Below the pieces are notes generated by a model. It searched no databases and was not told where the DNA came from. It was given only the letters and a program-made list of their open reading frames with translations. Positions 23,380-35,152 of a stretch of 64,000 nucleotides of DNA are shown one piece after another (within the stretch, counting starts at the first letter, position 1; each line of letters starts with the position of its first letter). The position numbers and the translations under genes were made by a program. The DNA comes from Anthostomella pinea (Eukaryota; Ascomycota; Sordariomycetes; Xylariales; Xylariaceae), in the NCBI GenBank assembly GCA_963556695.1, contig CAUWAG010000020.1:2914001-2978000 (forward strand), in the 5' to 3' direction.

Positions 23380-25239
23380 CTATGACAAGGGCGACTGAGA
23401 GCGTCTGCGATCAGTGCCGGGTTTTCGCAACTCTTTCAGTCGCTGATCCAGATAGGCTAGACGTGATGATAAGCTGGGGCGAGTAGGTGTCGTTACTTCC
23501 TCGCTTGATGGAGCGGGTTGCTGCACTGTCGCAAAGGGCCGGCGGAAGGCGGTGAGGTTGAAGCTAACCGGTGCTGAGAGCCGGTTTGGAAAACTGTGGC
23601 TCGAGCCTGAAAACGGGGATCCCAGTCGAGGTGGTCGGGCATCGCCAGACACCACAAATGGGTCTGCCTCTCGGCTTTGAAAACTTGAAGAGAGGGTAAC
23701 ACCCCTCGCACGTGCCGTTGAAGTGGGATTGGGCTGTTGCTGAGAGGACATGGTCTGCACTGAGCTCTCAGCGCCGCGAGAACCTTCTCGCCAGAAAGCA
23801 GCGGCGAGACTTGGTCTCTTCCGGGGCTGATCTTCAAGCCCTTTGAACGATCTGCGTTTCTGCGTCCCGGAACGTGAGCGAGTAAGGCGAACTGGCGATT
23901 TGAGCTTTCGGGGTCCTAGCGTGCTCGATTGTCGCGGTAAGCTGACGCTGGCTGCGAGGGACGACGATGAACTGGGTCCGTAACTCTTGGCCAGGAACGG
24001 GGAAGCGAGGCGGGCCTGGACAGAGTCGCGATTTACCTCGGCGATATTCATGACCGGCTCAGGTTCTAGTGCGAGTTCCGGGAAAGGCTCAGTTTCAGCT
24101 TCAGGCTCAGACAAGGAGCTGGTGAGGAGAGCCAGTGGACCTTCGGGTTGCATCGTGTCAGATGTGCTCAGGATTAGAGACATGGCCATGTCCTGGGGTG
24201 AAAAGAATGAAGGAGAACGGGCAGGCGTCGATCTCCGGTTCCAACGGCGATGGGCGGTCTTGTTGAATGGTGTAGGACTCTTGGACATATATCGACCCGG
24301 CTGGTTTGTAGCCCTGAGCTTGCATAGCTCGCGGAGGTGAGCCCGAGTAGCGGCCGCAGTATGGGGCCACTCCATGTATGGCTTCGAGGACTCGGCAGTA
24401 GGAGTGCTACTTCTGCTCTTTGGGTCGTTGGCCGACTGCGCCTTGGACCCTTTCCAGCTCCTTTGCGTCTGCCGTGCAACACGTGAACAGATCCCATTGG
24501 GGGGTATGCCGCTCTTGCCCAGGCGTATTGGCGTCACCCGAGGATCGGACATGTAGAGAGAATAGGTGGCCCACAAATGTGAGCTCATAGCTTTCGTCCA
24601 CGGTGCCTTCCGTGGCCTGTGCTTGCTCAATGTGTTTGCTCCGCCGTATAGAGATGACTTTGGAAACTCGGAAACTTCCAAGTCCGGGCTAATACAGCTT
24701 CCATCGTCCGAGGCGTGCGAGTATTGACTGAAAAGTGAAGAGCTCGTCTGTGTAGAATACGCAGTCGACGGTCTACTGGATTCATATTCAGGGCTGGAAT
24801 CCAGATCGGAGCTGCTCCACGCAGAGTCGATAGACCAGTCGGGATACCGCGCTGATTTCAGCGATGGCGCAAGCTCAACCGCGGGTGTCTTGGGGGGCGA
24901 GAACGCTCGTGGGCGCAGGTGTTGGTAGATGTCCATGTCATCCAAGTCCTGCACATGTAGCCCCGGGAGCGTGTCCATCATATCCATGTCCCGAGTCTCG
25001 ACTTCGGCATCTTCCACACTTGGTATCGGCACATCGGCGGCGGCAACAGACGCAAGGAATTGCTGTGTAGGTGCGTGGAGCTGGGACACCTGTCGTCTTT
25101 TCAGCCGCAGGCGCGGTCGCGGAGGCGAGGGTAATCGCGTTTCTTCACGAGGTGTAGAAGATTCGGGGGTTTTGGGAATCGATTCATCATGATAGCGGAA
25201 CCCTTTCGGCAAGGTAGCCGCGCCGGTTGGTTGTGACAT
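23380..25239 (-). CDS. Large Ser/Pro-rich protein with one conserved-looking central block
   Basis: A single uninterrupted frame of 619 codons starting MSQPTGAATLPKGFRYHDES. I do not recognise it with confidence. Most of it is low-complexity Ser/Pro/Arg sequence expected to be disordered. One block stands out at roughly residues 205-265: RKAPWTKAMSSHLWATYSLY, then DPRVTPIRLGKSGIPPNGIC, then RVARQTQRSWKG, rich in Trp and basic residues. That suggests a folded nucleic-acid- or protein-binding module. The C-terminus ends in a short charged helix (RLAYLDQRLKELRKPGTDRR). The length of open frame on a non-repetitive strand, and codon use like that of its neighbours, support a real gene. The function is unknown; a nuclear regulatory role would be a guess. 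Confidence 0.8.
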   Translation of the reverse strand: MSQPTGAATLPKGFRYHDESIPKTPESSTPREETRLPSPPRPRLRLKRRQVSQLHAPTQQFLASVAAADVPIPSVEDAEVETRDMDMMDTLPGLHVQDLDDMDIYQHLRPRAFSPPKTPAVELAPSLKSARYPDWSIDSAWSSSDLDSSPEYESSRPSTAYSTQTSSSLFSQYSHASDDGSCISPDLEVSEFPKSSLYGGANTLSKHRPRKAPWTKAMSSHLWATYSLYMSDPRVTPIRLGKSGIPPNGICSRVARQTQRSWKGSKAQSANDPKSRSSTPTAESSKPYMEWPHTAAATRAHLRELCKLRATNQPGRYMSKSPTPFNKTAHRRWNRRSTPARSPSFFSPQDMAMSLILSTSDTMQPEGPLALLTSSLSEPEAETEPFPELALEPEPVMNIAEVNRDSVQARLASPFLAKSYGPSSSSSLAASVSLPRQSSTLGPRKLKSPVRLTRSRSGTQKRRSFKGLEDQPRKRPSLAAAFWREGSRGAESSVQTMSSQQQPNPTSTARARGVTLSSSFQSREADPFVVSGDARPPRLGSPFSGSSHSFPNRLSAPVSFNLTAFRRPFATVQQPAPSSEEVTTPTRPSLSSRLAYLDQRLKELRKPGTDRRRSQSPLS

Positions 25240-26876
25240 TGTAGGTCAGTAGACGTAGTATGGACACCAAGCTCTCCAATTGCGCATGTGATTTCAAGGT
25301 CTGAGGTTCCGGATCGTCCACCACAATTTGCCAGAAAATAATCAGATAAGCGCACGCATGGCAGGTGTGACCGGTGCTTCGTATAACGGCGTGCAGCTGG
25401 TCAGACTTGCAATCGCAATGGAAGGGACTTGGTCGTTGGCGCAAAGACCCGGGCAGCTGGGAGCGCGATCCAGTGTTGTGATAGCTGGTCCGCGTCCGTC
25501 ACAGATGTGGGGTCTTCCGCTCAGTAGCTGTAAATAGCGCCGAATATTAGATCTTGCGGCAGATAAGAACAAAAAGTCGTACAAGGCGTTTGGGACGTGA
25601 GGTAACGTAAGGTAAGCAAATCGTTTGAGTCGTCGAAGGCATATGTCGCCGATACAGGGAGACGGTAAGAGCAGCGACTACCGGGGGTGAAGTGGTCGCA
25701 GCCCTCGACCACTGGCGAATAAGGGAAGGAATGAACGACTGATAAAAGGTTGAAGTAAACGGGGGATCGGGCGTGTAGGAAGAAGGGGGAGGTCAAGGAA
25801 CAGTCTTCATAAAGTAGCAGGGTGATGCTGCAAGGTGCAGGAGGCCAGGGCCCTGGGGGGTGGGGGGGGGGAGGGGTGGTGCAGACAGAGAGTACGCACA
25901 GGTACTCAAATAGACCAAATTGAATCGAGCAATCAGTCAATCGATTGCACAGACGACTGCGCTGTGCGGGTGGCGCGAACCTCAGCTGGCTGGCTCGAGG
26001 CCCTGGACACAGTTGACCTGCAGGTCTGCTTGGGGGTTTCGGCGTCTTGGACACAGTCGAGCGCACAGTGATGCGACACAACGACATGAGCTTGGTCGCC
26101 GCTAAGCTCGCTGGGGAAGTACCGGACAGCGGGACTGGGAACACAGCTGTAACCCCCACCACTAGGAGAAGCGAAAACTGTGGAAAGTTGAGGCGGTCAG
26201 TTGGGAATGCCCTGGCTAGTCGGCGCGTGCAGACGGGGATGGCGCCGGGGGGTTGATGCGACTCTGGGGCGATAAGAATGCACGGCACGAATTGTTGATG
26301 GAGAGGGATGAAGCTTGGGTAGAAGACGAAAACGGCATGCAGCAGGACGAGTTGAATCAAGCCGGGTGGCCCCCTGGCACTGGACTGCGCGCCGTAAGTT
26401 GCGGTCGCTCGATGCCAATAGCAGCCCTGCTTGTGCCAGCTTCTGGGCAGTCCTAGTTCGACGCACTTGCGCAGCTTGCCTCGCGCTACGACTGCTTACG
26501 CTCTCATGCTCATGCACTCCGGATGCAGTGATACAGGTGTCGTCGAGGTGTACCGTGTGGCCAGCGACGAGAAGAGGAACACGACAGGAATGCATATGCA
26601 GCGATCGGCTGGCGAGTGCGGCGAGTGGACGCTGAGACTGCTGGAGGGGACGAGGGGACTCTTGGGACGGCTCTGACGATCCGATAGGAGAATGTTTGAC
26701 CACTTACTGTACGCGTCCGACGAGAAGCACGAAATCCGCGAAATCGACTGGACGGGAATGCTCGAGGCAGCGTGCAAGCAGCAAGCTGAGTGTCTGAGTG
26801 CCAACGACCGACTGTTCCTTCGTTCCTTCGCTCTTTTCGTTCGCCCTGCTAGGTATGCGTACCTTATGCAGAAGAA

Positions 26877-26911
26877 GATGACGATGACGATGACGACGAC
26901 GACGACGACAG
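26877..26911 (+). repeat. GATGAC / GAC trinucleotide microsatellite
   Basis: GATGACGATGACGATGACGA followed by repeated CGA triplets, about 35 bp of perfect or near-perfect trinucleotide repeat in a non-coding region. Confidence 0.85.
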
Positions 26912-27409
26912 CAACAGGTCGACTGATTTGACTTGTTGTTTACTGGCACGTCCACTTGGGAATGGGGCTGATAGTGTTGGAGTTGGGGGAGTCGGGGCGA
27001 GGCGAAGCGCGGGAGGACGGCGCAAACGGACGCAAGATAGAGGGGCGGAAAGGAAGGGCCAAGTCGAAGTGGGCGACGGGAGCGCGGGCGGGGAGGTGGG
27101 TTATCAACTTAGGGGCTTAGGTGGTATCCGTATCAGAGGACGGACGCCGCTGCGACCTGCGACCTGCGACCTGCAACTGCAACCTACCTTTCGCTGATCG
27201 GCCTCGCTTGGTCGGCTGAAAGCGAGAGGGAGGCTGGGGGGCGACCTGTCACGACGAACACCAATGCTACGAGATAGACTTGTTGAACAGCCTTGTGACA
27301 CTCTCAGAGCTGGTTACCTAAGGTGTATCAATTGACGCTTGGGTACGAAAATGACGAGTCGAAACGGGGCAATTGGGCAATGGGAAGTCGCACTCTCGTC
27401 TGGGGAAGG

Positions 27410-27452
27410 AGGTGGAGGAGGGGGAGGAGGGGGAGGAGGGGGAGGAGGAGAC
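27410..27452 (+). repeat. GGAGGG-type purine microsatellite
   Basis: A purine-only run built of GGAGGAGGG-like units over about 40 bp. One strand could form G-quadruplex or triplex structures; that is inference from composition. Confidence 0.85.
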
Positions 27453-27769
27453 ACGCGAGGTTGACGCGACCCGACGCGTCAAAAAAGCACGGACATTCCT
27501 ACCCTGGAGCCTGCAAGATCAATGCAGCTTCTCATTGGTTGACACTCACTCCAATATAGCCCTGCTTGCCTTCGTGTCTTCACAGTTCACATGCACCCGT
27601 CAGATTCCCAGATTCCCAATTTCCCACCCAAGAACGTTGAACTCCAACTGATACAGTGATACCGCCGTGACAGTTCACCATTGGTCCAAGTACCACCTTG
27701 TCCTCAGGCGCTACAGCTCCGAATCACTGCGGAAGAAGCCAGGTACAGCCGAGATATCCTCGTCAATGA

Positions 27770-27802
27770 GCCAGTACTACCAGTACTACCAGTACTACCA
27801 GT
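27770..27802 (+). repeat. 9-bp tandem repeat (CAGTACTAC)
   Basis: The unit AGTACTACC is repeated about 3.5 times in direct tandem, in a non-coding region. Confidence 0.85.
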
Positions 27803-28724
27803 ACCTCGATATTGTACTCTTATCTCCTCCTGTCTGCCCATCGGGACCATCTCCTAACACATGCGTGACCATGAGACGAAGGGTTCCGCTGGGTCTACGG
27901 TACTGAGACATACGTGTTGTGATATCAGTACGAAGGAAGTCCTTTGGCCCAGTACCTGTAGTTCACGTTCGGGGATAGGACCGACCTACATCCAGCTTGT
28001 TGTCGGGCGGGCAGTACAGACGTACTCCGCGTGCTGCACACTTGCGTATTATTTCTGCATGCCTAGCCAAAGGACACCACGGCCAACCCGGGCCTGGCCG
28101 GCGGCTGCTCAGTGCTGCATAAACCTTCGAAACATGCAGGCCACTCGGCCTCCTGGGTCAGTCACTCCCCTGGCAGCCGCTCACTTCCCTCCCTGTTCCC
28201 GGCGCTGATCTCTTCAAACATGGCATCTTGAAGACACTGAAACAGGAAACAGAGGCATATCGCCAAATCATCCTGGTCTGCTCTCATTGTCAGGCCAGGA
28301 TGCACTCGTCTCCCGAGCCCCCAAATGCCTACGTGGGTCGAATAGCTCTCTACACGTGGGCAGGCGGTAGCTACCGTACTTGGCGCGTGGAAATACTCAG
28401 GCATCTTGCCTCATCGCCCATAGCCTGTTGACACCGTACGTGTTGGCTCGGTCGCTTGATGCCGGAAAAGTAAGTCGTGGCGACGGCGATGTTCTCAATA
28501 TCTCCATACAGCCTCACAGTAGGGAGGACCCTGGAGTAGGTAGGTTGTGCTGCATTCTTTTGTTGCCACGAGGCATACGCCTCCTCGGGGAGCAGGCGAG
28601 ACATTGGTTTCGTTATCCCTAGGGTTCACTTTTCTTGGGAAGGTTCCCAGTCTTGCTCTAAATTCATTTTACATCCACCTAGCGAGATTGAGGGCCGATT
28701 CGTCCATCCGTGTATCCATTCAAT

Positions 28725-30099
28725 ATGCGGGATACTCTGCGTCTGTCAACACTACTGAAGGCCGTGGCAGCTTTCTCTGTCTCCCTCTGGTTTCTATCTT
28801 ACCTGGGCGGCCCCTCCAGCTACCACCATATACTTCAACAGTTCAAGGGCGAGAAGGCATGGTTTTTCACCGAGTTCCTTGAGAATGAGATCGATAGAGA
28901 ATTCGACGGGACAGCTATTGCCCAATTATGTGAGAGCAAGACTTGGACGAAAGGTTTACTATTCACGTGCGACCCTCCCGCGGGAGGCGTGGATGAGGTA
29001 CGGAATGCGTACCTCAACTGCATCAGACTTGCCATTGAGGCTGGCGGTAAGCTCGAACTTACCCCTGCGTGATGGGACATCGATCGGGCTTGAGCTGATT
29101 TCACACATAGCTGAACTGATTGTTCCTAAAGTGGTTCAACGCAACGATCGAGACATAACCAAGGTCATTCCACGTCCCCCGCGAGGTACATCACTGGACT
29201 ACTTCTACGACCGACATCATTTCAATCGGTCAATGTCAACTCTCTGCCCCCAAATGCGGCTGTACTGGTCCATCTATGAGCTATTCGACACGCCAATGGG
29301 GAACCCCGTCAAATTGTCTCTTTCGAATATGGACATCCAGCGGGTAAACGAAACTGTCCTCGAACGGCCCGGCGATTGGTCTTTGAAGTTTCAGGAATAC
29401 CTCAAGATGGTGGCACCCCCCAAAATTCGTACATATCCGTTAAGGGTCGACCTCCAGCATATATTATGCGTGTGGCCTACCTCTTACGACGCCCCTGCCT
29501 TCGTGAAGAACTTTGGGCGCATTTTGCGTTTCCGTGACGACACCAGGCAGCTTGCTGCTTCTGCCTTGTATGCTATGTAGAAGAAACTCAACCTGCCCGT
29601 AAAGGGCAGTACGGGCTTCGCGGGTGTCCATCTACGCACCGGTGAGGATGTCTGGTCCAGGTTCCTAGCCTACGATGTTCAAGCTGCCGCCTATCTAAAC
29701 AGCCTTGTGCAGTCCAGTTACTCCGTGGCCTTCCTGGCGTCTGGTGCCACACCCGAGAACATGACTGCATTTGCGGAGAGGGCTGTGGACTTCAACATTA
29801 CCGTGGTTACCAAGGCGGATCTTTTGGAGGAGGCGGAGCTTGAATACCTCCACAGCTTGACCTGGTACCAACAGGCTCTGGTCGACTACGAGCTGCTGCT
29901 ACGGGCTGGTCTCATGGTGGGGACCTGTGAAAGCAGTTTCGCCTGGAACATTGCTCTCAGAAGGGCAGCTTCTATCGATTCAATTGGTGGCGACACTGTC
30001 GTCGACGAGCAGGGACCTATTCGGTGGCAGGATAGACTTTCGACCATTATAGGCGAACAGGGGAAGAGTGGAAACCTGCAGTTGAGCATTTGGCTATGA
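28725..30099 (+). pseudogene. Fucosyltransferase-like type II membrane protein with one in-frame stop
   Basis: Start ATG at 28725 (MRDTLRLSTLLKAVAAF). Exons 28725-29046 and 29111-30099 are joined by a 64-nt intron (GTAAGC to CACATAG). The frame covers 437 codons but is interrupted by a single TAG at 29578-29580 (codon 264), between ALYAM and KKLNLPVKGS; coding-quality sequence continues in the same frame to 30099. No splice pair removes the TAG: GTATGC...TAG would be a 13-nt intron. The product has one N-terminal membrane anchor, then TKGLLFTCDPPAGGVDEVRN and FAGVHLRTGEDVWSRFLAYD. These resemble the nucleotide-sugar-binding parts of fungal proteins related to GDP-fucose O-fucosyltransferases, so a Golgi glycosyltransferase is plausible. 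The stop may be a genuine nonsense mutation, a readthrough site or a base error. Without it the protein would be 436 residues. Confidence 0.65.
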
Positions 30100-30723
30100 A
30101 GGGATCCGAGGTGAAGAGGCGTGGGGTGTGGCTCGAGTAGCCGTGACCCTTCGGCGGCCTCGACTGCGGCCCTTTAGGGGCCTGCTTCATGAACCTAGGA
30201 AGGCTATTCTAGTATATGTCGGCCAGCTTCAAGGTTGCGATCCGCTCGCTGTCTCGGTCGCCGGGTTGGTCGCTGGAGGCCAGGCCTATAAGGCTTCGTT
30301 ACGCGCTCAACCTACCAATTGAACCGCCGATCTAAGCGCCTTGGATCCATCGTGACGCTGATGAGCCTCATGTGACAGTTAATCTAAGTCCCTCGTAGTA
30401 GTGGAACCAGATCTGTGAAATGGGCCGCCTTACATCGTACAGCAGAAACCCCCGAGATTTGGAAACTGGCGTTTGTTGGTTCCCCTCGGCTCTTCTAAAA
30501 AGGGGCTGGCTGGCTGCGTCGGCACCTGCGCGCAGCTGGTGAAGCGGAGCCACCTCGTGACTCCAACTCCGCAGACGAGCCCCGCCCTTCGCAAATCCGT
30601 TTCATTGCCACAAACAACCAACCACAACTTTCGAGTCGACCTCCCCTTGTGACCTATGAGCACACTGGAACTCAAAAGGCCAGTTATTTCACGAGGCCAG
30701 CTATTCCCGATGAGTAGTTCAGT
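30100..30723. other. Intergenic spacer
   Basis: 3' flank of the fucosyltransferase-like gene and promoter of the Rtg2-like gene. No supported feature. Confidence 0.5.
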
Positions 30724-32620
30724 ATGGCGACAGTCACTGATATTCTCACGCTCGACAACTTTGCGTCGAAGATGCCATCATGGGCTCCCGAACTCCCCAA
30801 CCACCTCTATGCACTAGTCGATATGGGAAGGTATGTCTGTTCGCCTCCTCCGCCTCAAATCTCTCATTTCCACGCAATATACGGACAGAGTCATGGTACT
30901 CGATAGTGACCCCGGTGCGTGTAGCAATGGTATTCGATTTTCCATCTCGGATCTATCGCCGCCTGAGGCCCGCCTCCTCAAGTGTCTGTACCGCGAGCGG
31001 GCGGCCATCTCTCTGTTTGATGCCCTCAACGCCTCATCCTCGAGTGGTCCTCGGCTGTTCCCACCGGAAGTGATCACCCAGGTGTCTCAGACACTAGCTC
31101 GGTTCAAGTCCATAGCAGATGAATTTGGCGTTCCCTCGGACCACATTTCCGTCTTCGCCACAGAGGCCATGAGGACAGCCGATAACGCGGCTTCGATGTT
31201 AGATGCCATTCTTGCTGCATCTGGTCTTGGAGTACATGTGTTGGCTCCAGAAGTCGAGACCCTGTTCGGCGCCGTGGGCGCCAGGAGTGGGTTCGCCGAT
31301 GTCAACGGACTGTTCCTTGACCTAGGAGGTGGATCGGTCCAGATGACTTACGTGAACTCGTCCACAAGGGACTATGCTACCAGAGCTGCCCAAACCGGGA
31401 AAAGCTTGCCCTTTGGCGCCGCAAAGTTAATGGCCATACTGGGAAGTGGCGACAAAAAGGCACAGGTATCAGCTGTGGATGACTTACAAGCAGGCATGCG
31501 CGATGCCTTCTCTAAGCTGCAGCAAGAGTTCCCGCCTCTGAAGGCCACTCAATCTAGCCCGAGCGACGGTATCGATATCTACCTTTGCGGTGGTGGCTTC
31601 CGAGGTTATGGTAGTATGTTGATGCATTGCGATCCCATCCAGCCATACCCAATCTCAGCGGTTGGTGCTTACACGGTGGACGGTTCTTTCTTCAAGAAAA
31701 CCAGGGATATGCGCAGAATGAACACCGAATACGATGGGGAAATATTTGGTATGTCAAATCGTCGGCGACAACAGTTTCCCGCCATTGCAACAGTCGTCGA
31801 AGCCCTCATCGACGCTGTCCCCCGAATCCGCACGGTGACATTCTGCAGTGGAGGCAACCGGGAGGGCGCGTTGATGATGAAATTGCCGGATGAAGTCAGA
31901 GAGGCTAGCCCATTACCATTGCTACACACTGGGGACAAGCTGAGTTCCGAGATCATGCTGGCGTTGATGGACACTCTGCAGTCAGCTCTACCGACGAGCG
32001 TCGATTTCTCCAATATCTCAACTGTGTTCACTTTAGGACTTGGCCAGCTTTTTGCTAGCGAGATATGGACGCGGGCTGGCGAACCAAGTGAGGCCAACGC
32101 GGCATACGAACTGCATCAGGCGATTACTCGGAATCCAACCTTGCCTGGCTTTACACACCTAGCTCGGTCGGTGCTAGGCCTAACACTTTGCTTCAGGTGG
32201 GGGGCCAACCTCGCGCCTGTCGACCGGCAACTGTATACCAATCTACGAAGGCTTGTGAACAAGATGAATCCTGAGGCGATCTTCTGGGCCGAGTATATTG
32301 GTGCAGTGGCGAGCTTACTTGCCGAGGTGTGCCCCACGGTGCCAGAGACATCGCAGAGGCTAGCAAGTGCCGTCCAGTAAGTCATTGCCGTGAACACGTA
32401 ACAGCCACCTTCCTGACTCGAATATAGCTTCAGCGCAAGAATGAAGAACGGCAAGAATAAAGTCAAGTTACAGCTGACTGTCTCTTTATCGCCGGCTCTG
32501 TGTCAGGCTTTGGATCCGCAGGATATCGCTGGCTCTTTCAAGAAGGTTTGGAAGTATCAGGACGACGCCGGGACATCTCCCCCCAAAGTCGAGATCATTG
32601 TGCAGAAGATGCAATCGTGA
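30724..32620 (+). CDS. RTG2: Ppx/GppA-family protein of the Rtg2 type
   Basis: Three exons, 30724-30830, 30925-32376 and 32428-32620, give 583 residues, close to yeast Rtg2 (588). Introns are 94 nt (GTATGT to GTGTAG) and 51 nt (GTAAGT to AATATAG). The first junction restores LYALVDMGSNGIRFSIS, the phosphate-1 motif of the actin-like ATPase/exopolyphosphatase fold. Later motifs are ISVFATEAMRTADNA, VNGLFLDLGGGSVQM (phosphate 2) and IYLCGGGFRGYG. In yeast, Rtg2 is a cytosolic ATP-binding activator of mitochondria-to-nucleus retrograde signalling and a subunit of SLIK. Fungal orthologues are usually annotated as retrograde regulation protein 2. The role here is inferred from overall length and motif order. 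The gene converges with the zinc-cluster gene downstream. Confidence 0.92.
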
Positions 32621-33110
32621 AGCAAGGGACCGGATGATCATGTCATCCAGAAGCGTCACAGAAAAGTTGCTTGTTACAATCCATGTGATTGCTACGGCGC
32701 CACTGCGCTTCGCGGACTTTAGGCGTTACCCCTTGACAGCAAGACCTGACCTGGAAACACCAGCAATGTACAATGAAACGGTGTCCACGCTCCAGCAAAC
32801 AAAATCCGATTGGAGACGTATCGTTTCCTCGTTGCTGAACCCCACAGTGAGTGTTGCTGAACAAGCAATATTGCCCCCTAAAGCAGTCGTTGCCCTCGTT
32901 GCCACGAGGCAAAATGCAAGTTCAAATACGGTGAGTGGGTATCAGTCTTCTCCAAAACTCCTTAACCAAATCATTGACGTTGGCCTAAATCAGCCCGCAG
33001 ACCATCGTCTCCTCACAAATCAGATGTTGAGGCCCCAGCCCAGGGAAAGAAATTCGCAGACGGCATACGAAGGACGTTACCGCCCGACAACAGACAGTAC
33101 TCGCCTTCCT
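32621..33110. other. Intergenic between convergent genes
   Basis: 3' flanks of the Rtg2-like gene (+) and the zinc-cluster gene (-). The 184-codon frame on the plus strand here (32598-33152) overlaps both neighbours and has no domain, so it is not called. Confidence 0.5.
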
Positions 33111-35152
33111 TTAGACGGACACTCTCGCTCGTTTCGCCGCCGGACCTCCTGATCGCTTCGAGCGCTTTTGTGGCTCAGCGAGAAAAGTGTTGAACAGGCG
33201 GTCGAGCGTGTTAGGGTACTCGCGAGTATAGTCGCCTAGGCCCAAAGTCAGATTCAGATCGAGATTTGATACGCCACTCGCACCTGTTTTTACTCACAAA
33301 ACTCGCCGCGCCGAATTTCAACAACTTTGAATTGCCCGTTCAGTTGGTTCTTGATGGCACCCCCATCTTCAGACACTGGTTCCGGTTTATGCTTCCCGAA
33401 GTGATGAGCACACATCACGACTAGGTGGCTGAAAAGGTCGTTGGCTACATGCTGCACTTCTTGCAAGTGATACGATTCTGCCAAACGAGTCAGGACATGC
33501 CATGAGGCTGCAGGGAGAGAGATGGTTACCTCGTAACTCAAGCATACTGGAAACATCACGGTAAAGAAGTATGAGTTGCATGAAGCACGCCCAGACCGGC
33601 AAGCGCTCAGCTGGCTTCAGTTTACCGGGAAGCTTTCCGAGGTGTTCCAAGACATCGACCTCCAGGCTCTTCATCCTTGACTTCACGATGTTTCTCAGTG
33701 CCTGATGGACCGAGTTCGACAGCTCTTGCATCTCACACCCAGGATACGGCTGGCAGACGAAGAACTTTCTCTGCCGCCAGATCTTGTACATGCACCTCTG
33801 CGCATATGTCAGTATGTTGATTTCGAATCAAAACGAATGATGACGTAATGAGAGACGGCAAACGCCCGAAATGGGCTTGGGATATCGGTATGAGAGCCAT
33901 ATGTACGTACCAATTCGTGAACTTTCTTGGTGACCTCAAACTATCATCAGGTTAGCACTTCATCAAACGTTGGGAACTACAGGATTTACTGACGTGAGGC
34001 AGGAACAGTCGGCCTTTCCCAGCGCAATAGACGAGGAGGATATCTAGAGCTGACTGGAAGTCGATGTTGCCTTCCTTGCACATCTGAGATGATGCCCACT
34101 GAATCATGCGGCTCTCCTGGAGAGCACATGCGTCTAGGACGCATTCCTGCGTCGACTGCCCCTCGGCATATTTGACAGATATATGTAAAGGTTGGAATGT
34201 TGGAGCGACCGGTTCGAACGAGACATGCCAAGTGGACGAATGTCCCCGAGTCGCACTCGAGGACGCGTATTGTGGACGAGGCATACCCGCCTCTGTGGGA
34301 AAACAATCAGCTGTCTGAGCCCCTGGCGCAAGGTCGTCCCCACGATCAGTAGAAGGGAAAACATACTGCAGATTGCCTGAAACACAGAGCCACCCGAAGG
34401 GAGCAAATGTCGGAAGCACATTGTCTTGGCGAGATCGGGGCAATCATTGGCACAGAGCTTTGCTGCGTCGTTGACGCAACTTGAGCATGGACCTCCTTCG
34501 TTACACTGGAGAACGATTAGAGATGGGTCGTCGACCGGCCTTGGGAACTCACCGCAACCTTCCTCGCCTTACACCGGAGGCAAGCATTGGCCCTACGTAC
34601 GCCGGCGACCTTCTCTGGGTTCTGCAAAGGGCTGCACCGTTTACCACGGCTTGACATCGAGTCCCTCGCCGTCGAGGTATCGAACCCGAGAGGAGCTCTA
34701 CCAGAAGGCGACGAGGAGATGTAGCCGTTCCCAGCAGGGACGTGGACATCTGGCATAGTTGAGAAGCTTGGGCCTGCTGCATTGTCTAGGTGGATCTTGG
34801 ACGGGTATTGTGCATCCTTGGGCCTAAGTTCGCGCTGAGGGACGGTGAAATGATCATCCTGCTGCTTTGCCTGCTTCACGGCGGCTTTGAGACGGAAGGT
34901 GTCAACGTTGGGTCCAGGAGAAGGGGCACCGTCTTCTTCTGACGAGCCAGAAGTGAGTTCTGGGGTGGAGGAGGCATCAGAGCGGCTCCGAGCGTCAGGA
35001 TCCGCTCCCCGGGTCTCGCCATAGAACAGGGAAAAGTCAAAATAGAAGTCAAGCTCGAGGGAAGCGGGGTCCTGGGGTTTTCTTCTCCTGGACAGCCCGT
35101 TAATAAAGCCAGGGACCGTGGAAGCGAGCTGGGATAGGTCGTAGTCGGCCAT
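33111..35152 (-). CDS. Zn2Cys6 transcription factor, seven exons
   Basis: Exons: 35152-34553, 34505-34367, 34292-33994, 33940-33911 (30 nt), 33797-33548, 33507-33298 and 33235-33111; total 550 residues. The zinc cluster is central rather than N-terminal (about residues 191-218) and is split by intron 1: ANACLRCKARKVA joins CNEGGPCSSC, then VNDAAKLC. That gives C-x2-C-x6-C-x5-C-x2-C-x7-C, a complete binuclear cluster. The first 190 residues are acidic and Ser-rich, with RRRKP near the start. The part after the cluster is helical, as in the C-terminal regions of fungal regulators. The last exon adds a basic tail (RSKRSGGPAAKRARVSV), a plausible nuclear localisation signal. Weak points: intron 5 is only 40 nt (GTATGC to TGCAG), and exon 4 has 10 codons. 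The regulator's targets are unknown. Confidence 0.75.

Larger units (their letters stand above)
25240..28724. other. Long (3.5 kb) intergenic region with microsatellites
   Basis: The longest spacer in the core region. It contains a G-rich run at about 25853-25876, a GAC/GAT trinucleotide array (26877-26911), a GGAGGG array (27410-27452) and CAGTACTAC repeats (27770-27802). Several 60-280 codon frames occur but are compositionally skewed and domain-free. It may include a long 5' leader for the 23380-25239 gene. Confidence 0.5.

Noticed and set aside
25521..26360. 279-codon minus-strand frame
   Set aside because: Ser/Pro/Arg-biased translation, no domain, no consistent start context, in a microsatellite-rich spacer.
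32598..33152. 184-codon plus-strand frame
   Set aside because: Overlaps the ends of both the Rtg2-like gene and the zinc-cluster gene; no recognisable protein.
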